Assembly (NCBI RefSeq): GCF_004011805.1 | Contig: NZ_RCHJ01000032.1 | Location: 1-44,141, forward strand | Direction of reading: 5' to 3' | Length of the DNA: 44,141 nt | Source: Piscinibacter defluvii | GTDB lineage: Bacteria; Pseudomonadota; Gammaproteobacteria; Burkholderiales; Burkholderiaceae_C | Part shown: positions 28,676 through 36,091 of the stretch, in pieces | How positions within the stretch are numbered: position 1 is the first letter of the stretch | Layout of the letters: each line of letters starts with the position of its first letter | Made by a program: the position numbers and the translations under genes | Notes under the pieces: generated by a model | Database searches by the model: none | Told to the model about the DNA's origin: nothing | What the model saw: only the letters and a program-made list of their open reading frames with translations

Positions 28676-28690
28676 CCCCGCAAGGCGGGG
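28676..28690. terminator. GC-rich hairpin after the Nudix gene
   Basis: CCCCGC (28676-28681) and GCGGGG (28685-28690) form a 6-bp stem with a 3-base loop, 34 bp after the Nudix stop in the minus direction and before the wecB -10 candidate. It could end the upstream transcript, but there is no T tract. Confidence 0.35.
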
Positions 28691-28724
28691 ATCGGTCGAC
28701 CACCTCTGCACACGCCGGGCCGTC

Positions 28725-29264
28725 TCAGGGGCCCTCGATCGAGGTGTGCTCCACGCCGGGCCGATCGCCTTGCTGCGACCAACTCGGCGGCTGGAAGTAG
28801 CCCGGTCGCCCGCTGGCGAGTGCGTCCAGGAACAGCCGCAGGTGCGGTTTGAGCGGAGCCCGGGCGATCTCCGACGGCGACATGAAGCATGCGGCGGAGG
28901 TCTCGCCGCCGTCGGGCGTGGCACGGTCCCCGAGCGCCTGCGCCGAAAAGATGGTGGCCACCCAGGCGATACGGTCGCCATTGGCGTAGGTGCCGCCGCA
29001 ATGCTCGCCGCCGAAGATGCCGACGATGCCGGTCAGGCGGACCTCGACACCGGTTTCTTCCCAGGCCTCGCGCAGGGCCGCGTCGGCGGGCAGTTCGAAC
29101 GGCTCGACGATGCCACCCGGGCAGGTCCACTGCCCGTCGTCGCGATCCTGCACCAGCAGGATGCGGCCTGCTCCATCGTGCGCCAGCACGCCGACGGTCG
29201 GGACGTGCAACAGTTCATGGCCGACCCGTGAACGCAACGCTCGGATGAACTCGGGGGTGGGCAT
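28725..29264 (-). CDS. Nudix hydrolase
   Basis: This 179-residue protein has a perfect Nudix box, G51-x5-E57-x7-REAWEETGV (65-73), within a typical Nudix fold (VGVLAHDGAGRILLVQDRDDGQWTCPGG). The motif binds Mg2+ and hydrolyses nucleoside diphosphates linked to another moiety. The substrate is not predictable; sugar nucleotides are a reasonable guess in this locus but housekeeping substrates are as likely. The C-terminal 30 residues are rich in Gly, Pro and Ser and look disordered. It follows the HAD phosphatase by 33 bp. Confidence 0.87.
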   Translation of the reverse strand: MPTPEFIRALRSRVGHELLHVPTVGVLAHDGAGRILLVQDRDDGQWTCPGGIVEPFELPADAALREAWEETGVEVRLTGIVGIFGGEHCGGTYANGDRIAWVATIFSAQALGDRATPDGGETSAACFMSPSEIARAPLKPHLRLFLDALASGRPGYFQPPSWSQQGDRPGVEHTSIEGP

Positions 29265-29297
29265 GGGAGGATCCCGGCAGACGTGAGGGTCGGAGAC

Positions 29298-29921
29298 TCA
29301 GGCGACGCCCGCGGCCCGCAGCGCCTCGGCGACATCCCGGGGTGTGCGAACCCACACGGCCTGAAATCCCGCCTGCTGCGCGGCCTGGACGTTCTCGGCC
29401 AGGTCGTCGAAGAACAGGATGGTTGACGGCGGCAGCGCGAGGCTGCGGCAAATGTACTCAAACGCGGCACGCTCCGGCTTGCGCAGGCCCATCTGGTGGG
29501 ACGCGAAGATCCGGTCGAAGGTCGACACCACCCGGGGGTACAGCGCCGACCAGGTGCGCATGTGACTGGCGTTGGTGTTGGTGAACGCGCAGCAAGTCAT
29601 GCGCTGCCGCGCGGTCTCGACCAGCCGGCGCGTCTCGACGATCTCGCCCACGAAAACCGCGTTCCAGCCGGCTTCGACCTGGTCGACGGCGGCACGCAGC
29701 TTCAGGAGCTCAATCAGATGGGCGAAGTACGCTTGCGCGCCGATCTCGCCGCGCTCGTGATGTGCGTAGGCCGCGTCGAAGGTGAAACGGCGGCGCAGGT
29801 CGTCGATGCCGAGCGCCGAAAACGGCGCCCAGGCCTCGAGCGCGCGCTCGAAGTCGACGTTCAGGAGCACCCCGCCGAGATCGAACAACAGGGCCAGAGG
29901 GGGCGTGGCGGGCGTGGTCAT
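29298..29921 (-). CDS. HAD-superfamily phosphatase, YihX-like
   Basis: This 207-residue protein has HAD motif I as LLFDLGGVLLNVDF (D14). Here the second catalytic Asp position is a glycine-containing DLGGV, as in YihX-type members (DLGNV), where the next acid is placed further on. Motif II is CAFTNTN, motif III lies near RKPERAAFEYI and motif IV is ILFFDDLAENVQAA. YihX removes phosphate from alpha-glucose-1-phosphate. A role in trimming a sugar phosphate for the capsule is possible but is inference. It lies between the GT2 and Nudix genes on the same strand. Confidence 0.85.
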   Translation of the reverse strand: MTTPATPPLALLFDLGGVLLNVDFERALEAWAPFSALGIDDLRRRFTFDAAYAHHERGEIGAQAYFAHLIELLKLRAAVDQVEAGWNAVFVGEIVETRRLVETARQRMTCCAFTNTNASHMRTWSALYPRVVSTFDRIFASHQMGLRKPERAAFEYICRSLALPPSTILFFDDLAENVQAAQQAGFQAVWVRTPRDVAEALRAAGVA

Positions 29922-29952
29922 CGCGAGAGTGCGCAGGCAAGGGCCGGGCGGA

Positions 29953-31395
29953 TCATGGTGCCTGCACGATCAGCGCCGGCGTGCCCTGCACGGCCGCCCG
30001 GTAGTGCGACTCACCCGCCAGTGCGCGCTGCAGCAGGGACTCGGTCCAGGCCTCCTGGAAATCGGCGCGAACCTGCGACCGGCCGCGCGCGTCCAGCCCG
30101 GTCGCCGGCGCCGTCATCAGCGAGTTCTCGCGACGCGCGGCCACGATCAGCGGTTGCGCTATGCGGTGCAGGCCGCGCGGGCCGACGCTCGCGATCAGCC
30201 GGCCGACGAACTCGCCGTCCGAACCGAAGCGGTGCTCGTCGAAGAATCCGATGCGATCCAGCGCACGGCGCCGCAGCAGCACCGAGTTGGGCGTGCGGCG
30301 CTGCAGCGGCCACACCAGGCCGGACCAGAAGCGCCCGTCGTCCTGCAAGCGCACGTACTCGCAGGTCACGGCCTGCACCCACGGTCGCCGGCGCAGCAAA
30401 GACAGGCAGCGGGCAAAGCGTTCCGGGCAGGACCAGTCATCCGCGTCCTGGAAGGCCAGCAGTTCGCCGCGTGCGAGCCCCAGGCCGACATTCTTGGCGG
30501 CATAGGTGCCGACGTTGTGGCGCAGGCGCACCGGCCGTACGCGCCGATCGGCCGCGGCCGCGGCCAGCAGGCGCTGCCAGGTGTCGTCGCGGCTGCCGTC
30601 GTCCACTGCGATCAGCTCGAGCGTCGCGTGGCTCTGACCGAGTACCGAGCGCAGGGCGGCGTCGACGTAGGCGGCGCAGTCGTAGCAGGTCATCACGACG
30701 CTGAGCAGTTCGCCGCTGCCCGGCGCGTGGCCGGCCGGCACCGACGCGCGCAGATTACCCACCGACAGGGGCCGGCTCGCGTCGTCCAGGTGCACCGGGG
30801 CCAGGTCGTGTGCGGCGAGGAAGCGGTTGAAACCTTCAAGCTGGCGCAGCGGCTCGTCCTGCAGGTTGGCCCACAGCAGCCAGCGCTGCGGGTCGGGAGC
30901 CGGGCGTGCCGCGAGCAGCGCTGCGGCACCGGCTCGGTCGCCGAGCTGCAGGCGCAGGGCCGGCAGGGCCGCATGAGTGTGGCCGCTCGCCTGGATCAGC
31001 GAGAGTGCGGCCGGCGCCGACAGGGGCGCCACGCAGGCGATGGCGGCGTCGAGTTCGCGCCGCGGCACGGTCGGGTCGGGCAGGCGTCCGGCGAGCGTCT
31101 GCGCCAGCGCCAGCGCCTCCTCGACCCGGCCCGACAGTGCGGCCAGTCGGATCGCCAGAGACGGGCGCGGCGGCGCCGCCGGCACGGACGGCAGAGCAGC
31201 CCGCGCGCGCGCCGCCAGACCGAGCTGCAGGCACAGGTCGACGTAGCCTGCACCGCTGCCGCGGCCTCGGCGCAGCAGCCGCACCAGGCGCAGCAGCGGC
31301 GGGCCATAGAGGGCCAGGCGCAGGGCGCTGGCCAATCGTCGCGCCCGTTCTCGCAGGGACATGGGGGACAGGGGCGGTCGGGTCCGGGGCATCAA
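29953..31395 (-). CDS. Family 2 glycosyltransferase with a long N-terminal helical extension
   Basis: This 480-residue protein has its GT2 catalytic core from about residue 230 (LLSVVMTCYDCAAYVDAALR), with DDGS at 265-268 and the DxD-type DADD at 317-320 in ELLAFQDADDWSCPERF. The first 220 residues are Ala/Leu/Arg-rich helices that look like TPR-type or helical-repeat packing, uncommon in plain GT2 enzymes. The start may be ATG 31395 or the in-frame ATG at 31362. A GATAAT at 31419-31424 favours a separate promoter with a leader of about 17 bases to 31395. Donor and acceptor are unknown. Confidence 0.85.
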   Translation of the reverse strand: MMPRTRPPLSPMSLRERARRLASALRLALYGPPLLRLVRLLRRGRGSGAGYVDLCLQLGLAARARAALPSVPAAPPRPSLAIRLAALSGRVEEALALAQTLAGRLPDPTVPRRELDAAIACVAPLSAPAALSLIQASGHTHAALPALRLQLGDRAGAAALLAARPAPDPQRWLLWANLQDEPLRQLEGFNRFLAAHDLAPVHLDDASRPLSVGNLRASVPAGHAPGSGELLSVVMTCYDCAAYVDAALRSVLGQSHATLELIAVDDGSRDDTWQRLLAAAAADRRVRPVRLRHNVGTYAAKNVGLGLARGELLAFQDADDWSCPERFARCLSLLRRRPWVQAVTCEYVRLQDDGRFWSGLVWPLQRRTPNSVLLRRRALDRIGFFDEHRFGSDGEFVGRLIASVGPRGLHRIAQPLIVAARRENSLMTAPATGLDARGRSQVRADFQEAWTESLLQRALAGESHYRAAVQGTPALIVQAP

Positions 31396-31418
31396 GCCGG
31401 TCGGGCGGCTCGCCGTTG

Positions 31419-31424
31419 ATTATC
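31419..31424 (-). promoter_or_regulatory. Candidate -10 element for the GT2-HAD-Nudix unit
   Basis: On the minus strand this reads GATAAT in the 56-bp gap between cysC and the GT2 gene. The spacing puts transcription start about 17 bases before ATG 31395. No -35 match was seen. Confidence 0.4.
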
Positions 31425-31451
31425 GCGTCCGGTCCGTGGGTGGCCCGCCCG

Positions 31452-32063
31452 TTACGCCCCAGCGGCGCGGATGATGCCGCGTTGCGCCAGCAGGGCCAGC
31501 ACGCTGTCGCGCCCCTGTTCCGCGCTGAGGCGATCGGTGGGCAGGCGCAGGTCCGGGGCTTCCGGCACCTCGTAGGGTGAATCGATGCCGGTGAACTGCT
31601 TCAGCTCGCCGCGTCGGGCCTTCTTGTAAAGCCCCTTGGGATCGCGCTGTTCGGCGACGGCCAGCGGCGCGTCGACGAAGACCTCGACGAACTCGCCGGC
31701 GGGCAGCAGGTCGCGGATCCGGCGCCGCTCGGCCCGGAACGGCGAGATGAACGCGGCCAGCACGATCAGGCCGGCATCCGCCATCAGGCACGCCACCTCG
31801 GCAGCACGGCGGATGTTCTCGGCCCGATCGGCGTGGCTGAAGCCGAGGTCCTGGTTCAGGCCGCGCCGCAGGTGGTCGCCGTCGAGCAGGTAGGTGTGGT
31901 AGCCAAGCTCGAAGAGGCGCCGGTCGACCAGGCCGGACAAGGTCGACTTGCCGGCGCCCGACAGGCCGGTGAACCAGACCACGCAGGGGCGCTGCCGCTT
32001 CTGGCGCGCCCGCTCGTCCCGCCCGATGCCGGGCGGCTGACCAGTCCCGTTCAGGACGCCCAC
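31452..32063 (-). CDS. cysC: Adenylylsulfate (APS) kinase
   Basis: This 203-residue enzyme phosphorylates APS at the 3' position to make PAPS, the universal sulfate donor. The P-loop is GLSGAGKST (33-41), followed by [16 protein letters not shown] (61-76), [13 protein letters not shown] and the catalytic-serine motif FISPFR (105-110, S107). [25 protein letters not shown] follows further on, as in APS kinases. The start taken is GTG 32063, which overlaps the end of the sulfotransferase gene by 13 bp, so the two should be translated together. No cysD or cysN is present, so APS must come from elsewhere in the genome. The pairing with a sulfotransferase points to glycan sulfation rather than cysteine synthesis. 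Confidence 0.93.
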   Translation of the reverse strand: MGVLNGTGQPPGIGRDERARQKRQRPCVVWFTGLSGAGKSTLSGLVDRRLFELGYHTYLLDGDHLRRGLNQDLGFSHADRAENIRRAAEVACLMADAGLIVLAAFISPFRAERRRIRDLLPAGEFVEVFVDAPLAVAEQRDPKGLYKKARRGELKQFTGIDSPYEVPEAPDLRLPTDRLSAEQGRDSVLALLAQRGIIRAAGA

Positions 32064-33229
32064 AGCCGACGGGTCGTTTCCAGCTGCGAGCGCAGCTCCA
32101 TGATGCGGGCCTCGAGCACCTTGACGTGCCGGGCCGTCGAGGCTGCGATTGTCTGCTGCGCGTCCATGCTGTCGGTCAGCCGGTCGCAGGCGACCCGTAG
32201 CGTGTCGGCCTCGGCCACGCGTTCGGCATAGGCATCCTGCAGCGTCTTCAGGGCCTGCTGGGCGTCGGCCAGCAGGCGTCGCAGGCGGCCCACGCTGTCC
32301 GGCGCTGCAGCCTCGGCGTTGCCGCCGGCCGGGTTGCGGGCGCCGGGCTCGCGTCCGGGCGCACGCAGCCCCGCCACCTGGCGCAACGCCATCTGAGCCA
32401 CCGAGGCCATGCCGCGAAACTGCTCGATCTGCGCCAGGCATTCCTCGGCCACCTGCAGGGCGTCGCGGCCGGCCATTGCACCGCCGGGCACCTGCTGGAG
32501 GGTCTCGTAGAAGCGCCGCGCCGCCGGATTGGCGGTGGGGGCCAACGGCGACGCGCCCGCCCGGTTCAGGCTTGGCTTGAACACCTGCTCCAGCACCGCA
32601 CGCAGGCTCTCGGCGGTATGGGCCTGTCCGGGCAGCAGCTGTGCGGCCAGGCGGCCGAGCTGGGCCAGCCCGTCCTGTTCCCAGGCCTCGTAGTGGACGA
32701 CCAGGCAGTTGCCTCCGGTATGCCGCAGCGTGTAGGCGTTGCGCAGCATCCAGACCATCAGCGATTCGTCGGGGCCCACGCCGTACTGCGATTCCATCGA
32801 TCGGCACATCGCCTCCGGGGAGCGGACGCACAGCACGTGGACCGGCACCTGCTTCAGGCCGTTGAACAGGTGGGTCCACAGCGGCAGAAAATAGGCCAGG
32901 TTCGGATCCTTCACCGCCCAGGGGCGCGAGGGGTCGATCTGGAGGCGCTCGCTGACGATCTTGCGCAGCGCCTGCTTGGTGCGTTGGACGGCCTCCTGCT
33001 CGAGCCAGCGCGGTGGCATCGGCAGTGAGGCATGGGTGTTCAGCGACCGCTGCAGCGCCTGGTGCAGCTGGAAGATCTCGGTGTCCTCGCGCCCGCCATC
33101 CGGGTTCTGCGGGCTGGCGGGGATCATCTCGGGCGACATCACCGCCCCCAGCGCCTCCAGGAAATACATGCACAGCGAGGTGCCACTGCGTCCGGAGCCG
33201 GTGACGAGGATGGGGCGGTTGTTGTCCAT
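32051..33229 (-). CDS. PAPS-dependent sulfotransferase family protein with C-terminal coiled coil
   Basis: This 392-residue protein has the sulfotransferase 5'-phosphosulfate loop [10 protein letters not shown] (10-19), a KDPN segment (108-111) and the 3'-phosphate-binding pattern [14 protein letters not shown] (R136, S144), then LVVHYEAW. These are the PAPS-contact elements of the fold. Residues about 315-390 form a coiled coil ([20 protein letters not shown] and [19 protein letters not shown]) that may support oligomers or docking. Overlap with cysC, which makes PAPS, supports real sulfotransferase activity. The acceptor is probably a capsule sugar (inference). Protein-tyrosine or lipid sulfation cannot be excluded. 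Confidence 0.85.
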   Translation of the reverse strand: MDNNRPILVTGSGRSGTSLCMYFLEALGAVMSPEMIPASPQNPDGGREDTEIFQLHQALQRSLNTHASLPMPPRWLEQEAVQRTKQALRKIVSERLQIDPSRPWAVKDPNLAYFLPLWTHLFNGLKQVPVHVLCVRSPEAMCRSMESQYGVGPDESLMVWMLRNAYTLRHTGGNCLVVHYEAWEQDGLAQLGRLAAQLLPGQAHTAESLRAVLEQVFKPSLNRAGASPLAPTANPAARRFYETLQQVPGGAMAGRDALQVAEECLAQIEQFRGMASVAQMALRQVAGLRAPGREPGARNPAGGNAEAAAPDSVGRLRRLLADAQQALKTLQDAYAERVAEADTLRVACDRLTDSMDAQQTIAASTARHVKVLEARIMELRSQLETTRRLWAS

Positions 33230-33256
33230 GATCGCGGCGCTTTCAGGGGCCTGAGG

Positions 33257-34057
33257 TCACTGGGTGGTGCCGATCGTATCCACCACGCTCTTCAGGTTGG
33301 TCGAGCGGCAGTGATCACAGTTGATGCCCGACTTGGACGAGGGATAGGCCAGGTAGTAGCCGTCCACGTCGCGCCGGGTCCTGCGGATCGCCTCGGACAT
33401 CGTCGCCACGTCGGTGTAGCGGAAGGTCATGCTCGGGAACACCTTGATGGCCGGGTTGGCCGCCTTGACGAGGCGCGACCACTCCGCGACGAAGCGGCTG
33501 TACTCGGCGATGTTGGCCCGGCCACCGCACTTGTCCGACAGGAGGCGCTGCGCCTGCAGCACCAGCACGTCGACCTTCTTCCAGTTGACGCTGCGTGCCA
33601 GTGCGCTCGGCGCGGCGCGGCACTCCTTCGGCTCCAGCCCGATGAACTGGCCGTCCGGCGCCAGGCCGAACTTGCGGCAGCCGCTCGCTCGCACGGCGTC
33701 GGCACCGGCCTCGATGGTCGCCGGCAGGTCGCGGCGGTCGCTCTCCGGCGTCGCCTCCCAGTGCTCCGGGTCGTAGATGACGAGCGTCGGACCGCCCTTC
33801 AGGTTGCACGGTGCGCCGGCCTGCCGTCGCACCGATTCCAGGCTGGCAGGCAGCGCGAAGACCTGCGCCGGGCCCGGCCTGGATTCGTCGGTCACCTCGG
33901 AGCTGAGGTAGTCGACTTCGCCGAACTTCTCGCGCACCAGCCGGACGGCCTCCGGATCCCAGCCGGCGGCGAACATGATCGACGGGCGGGCGATCGAGAT
34001 GGCCGGGCAGGCGAGCGCGCCGGACAGACCAAGGACCAGGAACATCTTGCGCAACAT
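33257..34057 (-). CDS. Secreted protein of unknown function
   Basis: This 266-residue protein has a clear Sec signal peptide (MLRKMFLVLGLSGALACPAISIA, about 1-23). The mature part looks like a compact alpha/beta fold, with strand-helix units such as VDVLVLQAQRLL and AIKVFPSMTFRYTD and the YYLAYPS segment near the end. It has six cysteines in the mature part, including CDHC near the C-terminus, which would suit disulfides in the periplasm. A TIM-barrel glycan-processing enzyme is one possibility from the strand pattern, but no catalytic motif was recognised. A strong AAAGGAG ribosome site (34064-34070) fixes the ATG at 34057. It sits between two sulfotransferase-like genes. Confidence 0.8.
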   Translation of the reverse strand: MLRKMFLVLGLSGALACPAISIARPSIMFAAGWDPEAVRLVREKFGEVDYLSSEVTDESRPGPAQVFALPASLESVRRQAGAPCNLKGGPTLVIYDPEHWEATPESDRRDLPATIEAGADAVRASGCRKFGLAPDGQFIGLEPKECRAAPSALARSVNWKKVDVLVLQAQRLLSDKCGGRANIAEYSRFVAEWSRLVKAANPAIKVFPSMTFRYTDVATMSEAIRRTRRDVDGYYLAYPSSKSGINCDHCRSTNLKSVVDTIGTTQ

Positions 34058-34063
34058 GGGTCG

Positions 34064-34070
34064 CTCCTTT
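34064..34070 (-). promoter_or_regulatory. Strong ribosome binding site of the secreted protein gene
   Basis: The minus strand reads AAAGGAG, 6 bases before ATG 34057. It is one of the best Shine-Dalgarno matches in the window. Most neighbouring genes have weak sites and rely on overlap, so this protein may be made in larger amount or independently. Confidence 0.7.
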
Positions 34071-34090
34071 GAATCCGCGGTGGGCGGGGG

Positions 34091-35200
34091 TCAGCCTGTA
34101 ACGCGCTTGTCCGGCGCCGGTGCACTCGCCGCAGGACGAATCTTGGTGGCGATCTTCTTCAGTTTGCGCCAGACTCGCTCGGGAATCGAACGCTTGTGCG
34201 CGGGTCCGCCGGCGGCTGGCACGGACTTCGGTCCATCACCGGCCTCCGCGGCGGCGCCGACCCGTTTGCCGCGCACCGGCTTCTGCATGGCAGCCGCCGC
34301 CTCCTGCTCGCGCAGCTGCTGGATCAGCGCGTCGATGCGGCGTTCGCGCTGCACCAGCAGCGCTACCAGGTCGCCGTCGGGACGTGCCGGAGCCGGCACG
34401 GCCGTTGCAGCCGCCAGCGCACGCGCGCCGCTGGCGGCGCCCGATTCGAGCCACAGATGGAAAGCCGTGCGCGGCTGCGCCGAGCTCTCGAGCAGTGCCA
34501 AGTCCGGCGAGCCCGCCGGCAACGTCAGAGCGATGCCGCGCCGACGACCGACATAGAGCCGGTGCAGCGCCGCGATCTCGGCCGGGAGTTCCGCGCGCAG
34601 CGCACCCGGCAGGTTGCGCACCACATCGGCCACCTGTGCGGCGGGCAACTGGGCCGGGCTGCGCGAGCCGCTCAGCAGCGGCGCCAGCAGCGCCGTGCTT
34701 CCGCCTCGCAGCTCGTCGGCCTCAAAGCACAGCACGTCCGCGCCGGCCTGGCGCAGCAGCGCGAGGGCGACGTTGAAGTCTGCCGCCGACATAGGCGCAT
34801 CCTTGCTCGGCTGGTAGAGGCGGGAGAAGTCCCGCACGTAGACGAAGCGCACCGACACCGACATGCGCGCGCACAGCGCCCGCCAGGCATCCACGAAGAA
34901 GGCGTTTGCGCTGGCGCTGAGGTAGCCGCTGGAGGCTTGGCCGGCGAGCAGCGCGTCGAGGTAGAAGGCCGCCACGGCGTCGAAGCTCGGCTGAAGTGCG
35001 CCGGCCCAGCCGCGGGGGATCATCTGCGTCGGAGTCAGCCCGGCCATCGCGAGCACGCCCTCGAGGATGGACGAAAGGTCCTCGCCCGCCGGGTTGGCTT
35101 CCGGCGCCAGCGACGGAATCTGGCAGGAGTTCATGACCGCCTCGATGGCGCTGGCGCAGGCGCGGTCCGAGTGGCACAGGACGAAGAGCTGCTTGTTCAT
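34091..35200 (-). CDS. Degenerate sulfotransferase-like protein
   Basis: This 369-residue protein is not confidently assigned. Its start, LFVLCHSDRACASAIEAVMN (5-24), lies where sulfotransferases carry the RSGTS loop, but the GT/S residues are missing. A later segment, RFVYVRDFSRLYQPS, and the following LRQAGADVLCFEADEL line up in order with [16 protein letters not shown] and [11 protein letters not shown] of the active-looking sulfotransferase at 32051-33229. The C-terminal third has a short coiled coil (LVALLVQRERRIDALIQQLR) and a basic Lys/Arg/Ala tail. It may be a non-catalytic partner or a binding subunit. The relationship is by eye and needs structure comparison. Confidence 0.7.
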   Translation of the reverse strand: MNKQLFVLCHSDRACASAIEAVMNSCQIPSLAPEANPAGEDLSSILEGVLAMAGLTPTQMIPRGWAGALQPSFDAVAAFYLDALLAGQASSGYLSASANAFFVDAWRALCARMSVSVRFVYVRDFSRLYQPSKDAPMSAADFNVALALLRQAGADVLCFEADELRGGSTALLAPLLSGSRSPAQLPAAQVADVVRNLPGALRAELPAEIAALHRLYVGRRRGIALTLPAGSPDLALLESSAQPRTAFHLWLESGAASGARALAAATAVPAPARPDGDLVALLVQRERRIDALIQQLREQEAAAAMQKPVRGKRVGAAAEAGDGPKSVPAAGGPAHKRSIPERVWRKLKKIATKIRPAASAPAPDKRVTG

Positions 35201-35212
35201 GGTTCGATGGGC

Positions 35213-36091
35213 CTAGCGGGCGGACCAGAGCGCGGCGAACTCCACCGCCTTGGTCATGAAGTAGGGCGTGACCGGAAAGGTCTGCGGCTGACCGGCCTCG
35301 GCGGTGGGCGGGGCGAACAGCTCGAGGAACTGCTCGACCCCGGCGAGTTCGGGCATCCTTGGCCGGCCGGCGGCGAACTCGGCGCACACCTGCCGGACAT
35401 GCCGCGACGACAGCTCCGGGCACTGGCGAAGGCTCAGTGTGTGCTGGGTGATCCGGCGCTTGAATGCCCGGGTCATGCCGTCGTGCGGGACGAAACGGAT
35501 CCAGCCCGCCTCGCGCGGCACCGCCAGCAAGGGCTGCCCCGCACCGAGCAGGCGCCGCGACAGCGCCAGATCGACCTGCACCGGACCGAGGAACTCCTCG
35601 AAGCGCAGGGGCACCTCGTCGAGCGCGAAGCAGAACGTGCCCGAACCGGCCAGGTTCACCGGCGTGGCATGCCGCAGCGGGGTCTCGGAGTCGTGCAGCC
35701 AGCTGCGCTCGTAGTACCAGGAAGCGATGTCGGGGAGGACCGAGCCGTGCACGCACAACGCCACGCCGCCGCGCAGCCGCTCGCGCAGCGCCACCATCCG
35801 CGCGACGTAGTCGGGCGGGTAGAGGATGTCATCGTCGAGCGTGAAGCAGGTGCCGGCACTCTCGTGCTGGAGGAAGGCCAACTTGCCGGTGGCGCTCAGG
35901 TTGCCGGCCGCACCCTGGCCGAGCAGCGGCCGGACGTTGCCGAACTCGCCCAGCCAGGCAGGCACCTGCTGGTACTCGTTCAGGTACAGGTAGAGCAGGT
36001 CCAGCTGTCCGGCGATCGACGCCACCACCGCCCGCAGGCTGGCCGCGCGCGCCGGGAAGGTGGCCATGCCACCGATGGTCCTACTCGGCAT
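35213..36091 (-). CDS. GT-A fold glycosyltransferase-like protein
   Basis: This 292-residue protein starts with the strand-loop RTIGGMATFPARAASLRAVV and then LDLLYLYLNEY, a pattern seen in GT-A enzymes of capsule loci. The metal-binding motif is FTLDDDILYPPDYV (DDD at 86-88), and VHGSVLPDIASWYY and RFVPHDGMTRAF follow. The ATG at 36091 is kept because the first strand needs these residues; it overlaps the upstream gene by 11 bp. An in-frame ATG at 36067 is the alternative. The donor is unknown. It resembles the GT-A half of the neighbouring protein in having an acidic cluster but is not an obvious duplicate. Confidence 0.72.
   Translation of the reverse strand: MPSRTIGGMATFPARAASLRAVVASIAGQLDLLYLYLNEYQQVPAWLGEFGNVRPLLGQGAAGNLSATGKLAFLQHESAGTCFTLDDDILYPPDYVARMVALRERLRGGVALCVHGSVLPDIASWYYERSWLHDSETPLRHATPVNLAGSGTFCFALDEVPLRFEEFLGPVQVDLALSRRLLGAGQPLLAVPREAGWIRFVPHDGMTRAFKRRITQHTLSLRQCPELSSRHVRQVCAEFAAGRPRMPELAGVEQFLELFAPPTAEAGQPQTFPVTPYFMTKAVEFAALWSAR

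Noticed and set aside
29782-31419. Long plus-strand frame opposite the GT2 gene
   Set aside because: Antisense shadow; the minus strand shows the GT2 motifs DDGS and DADD.
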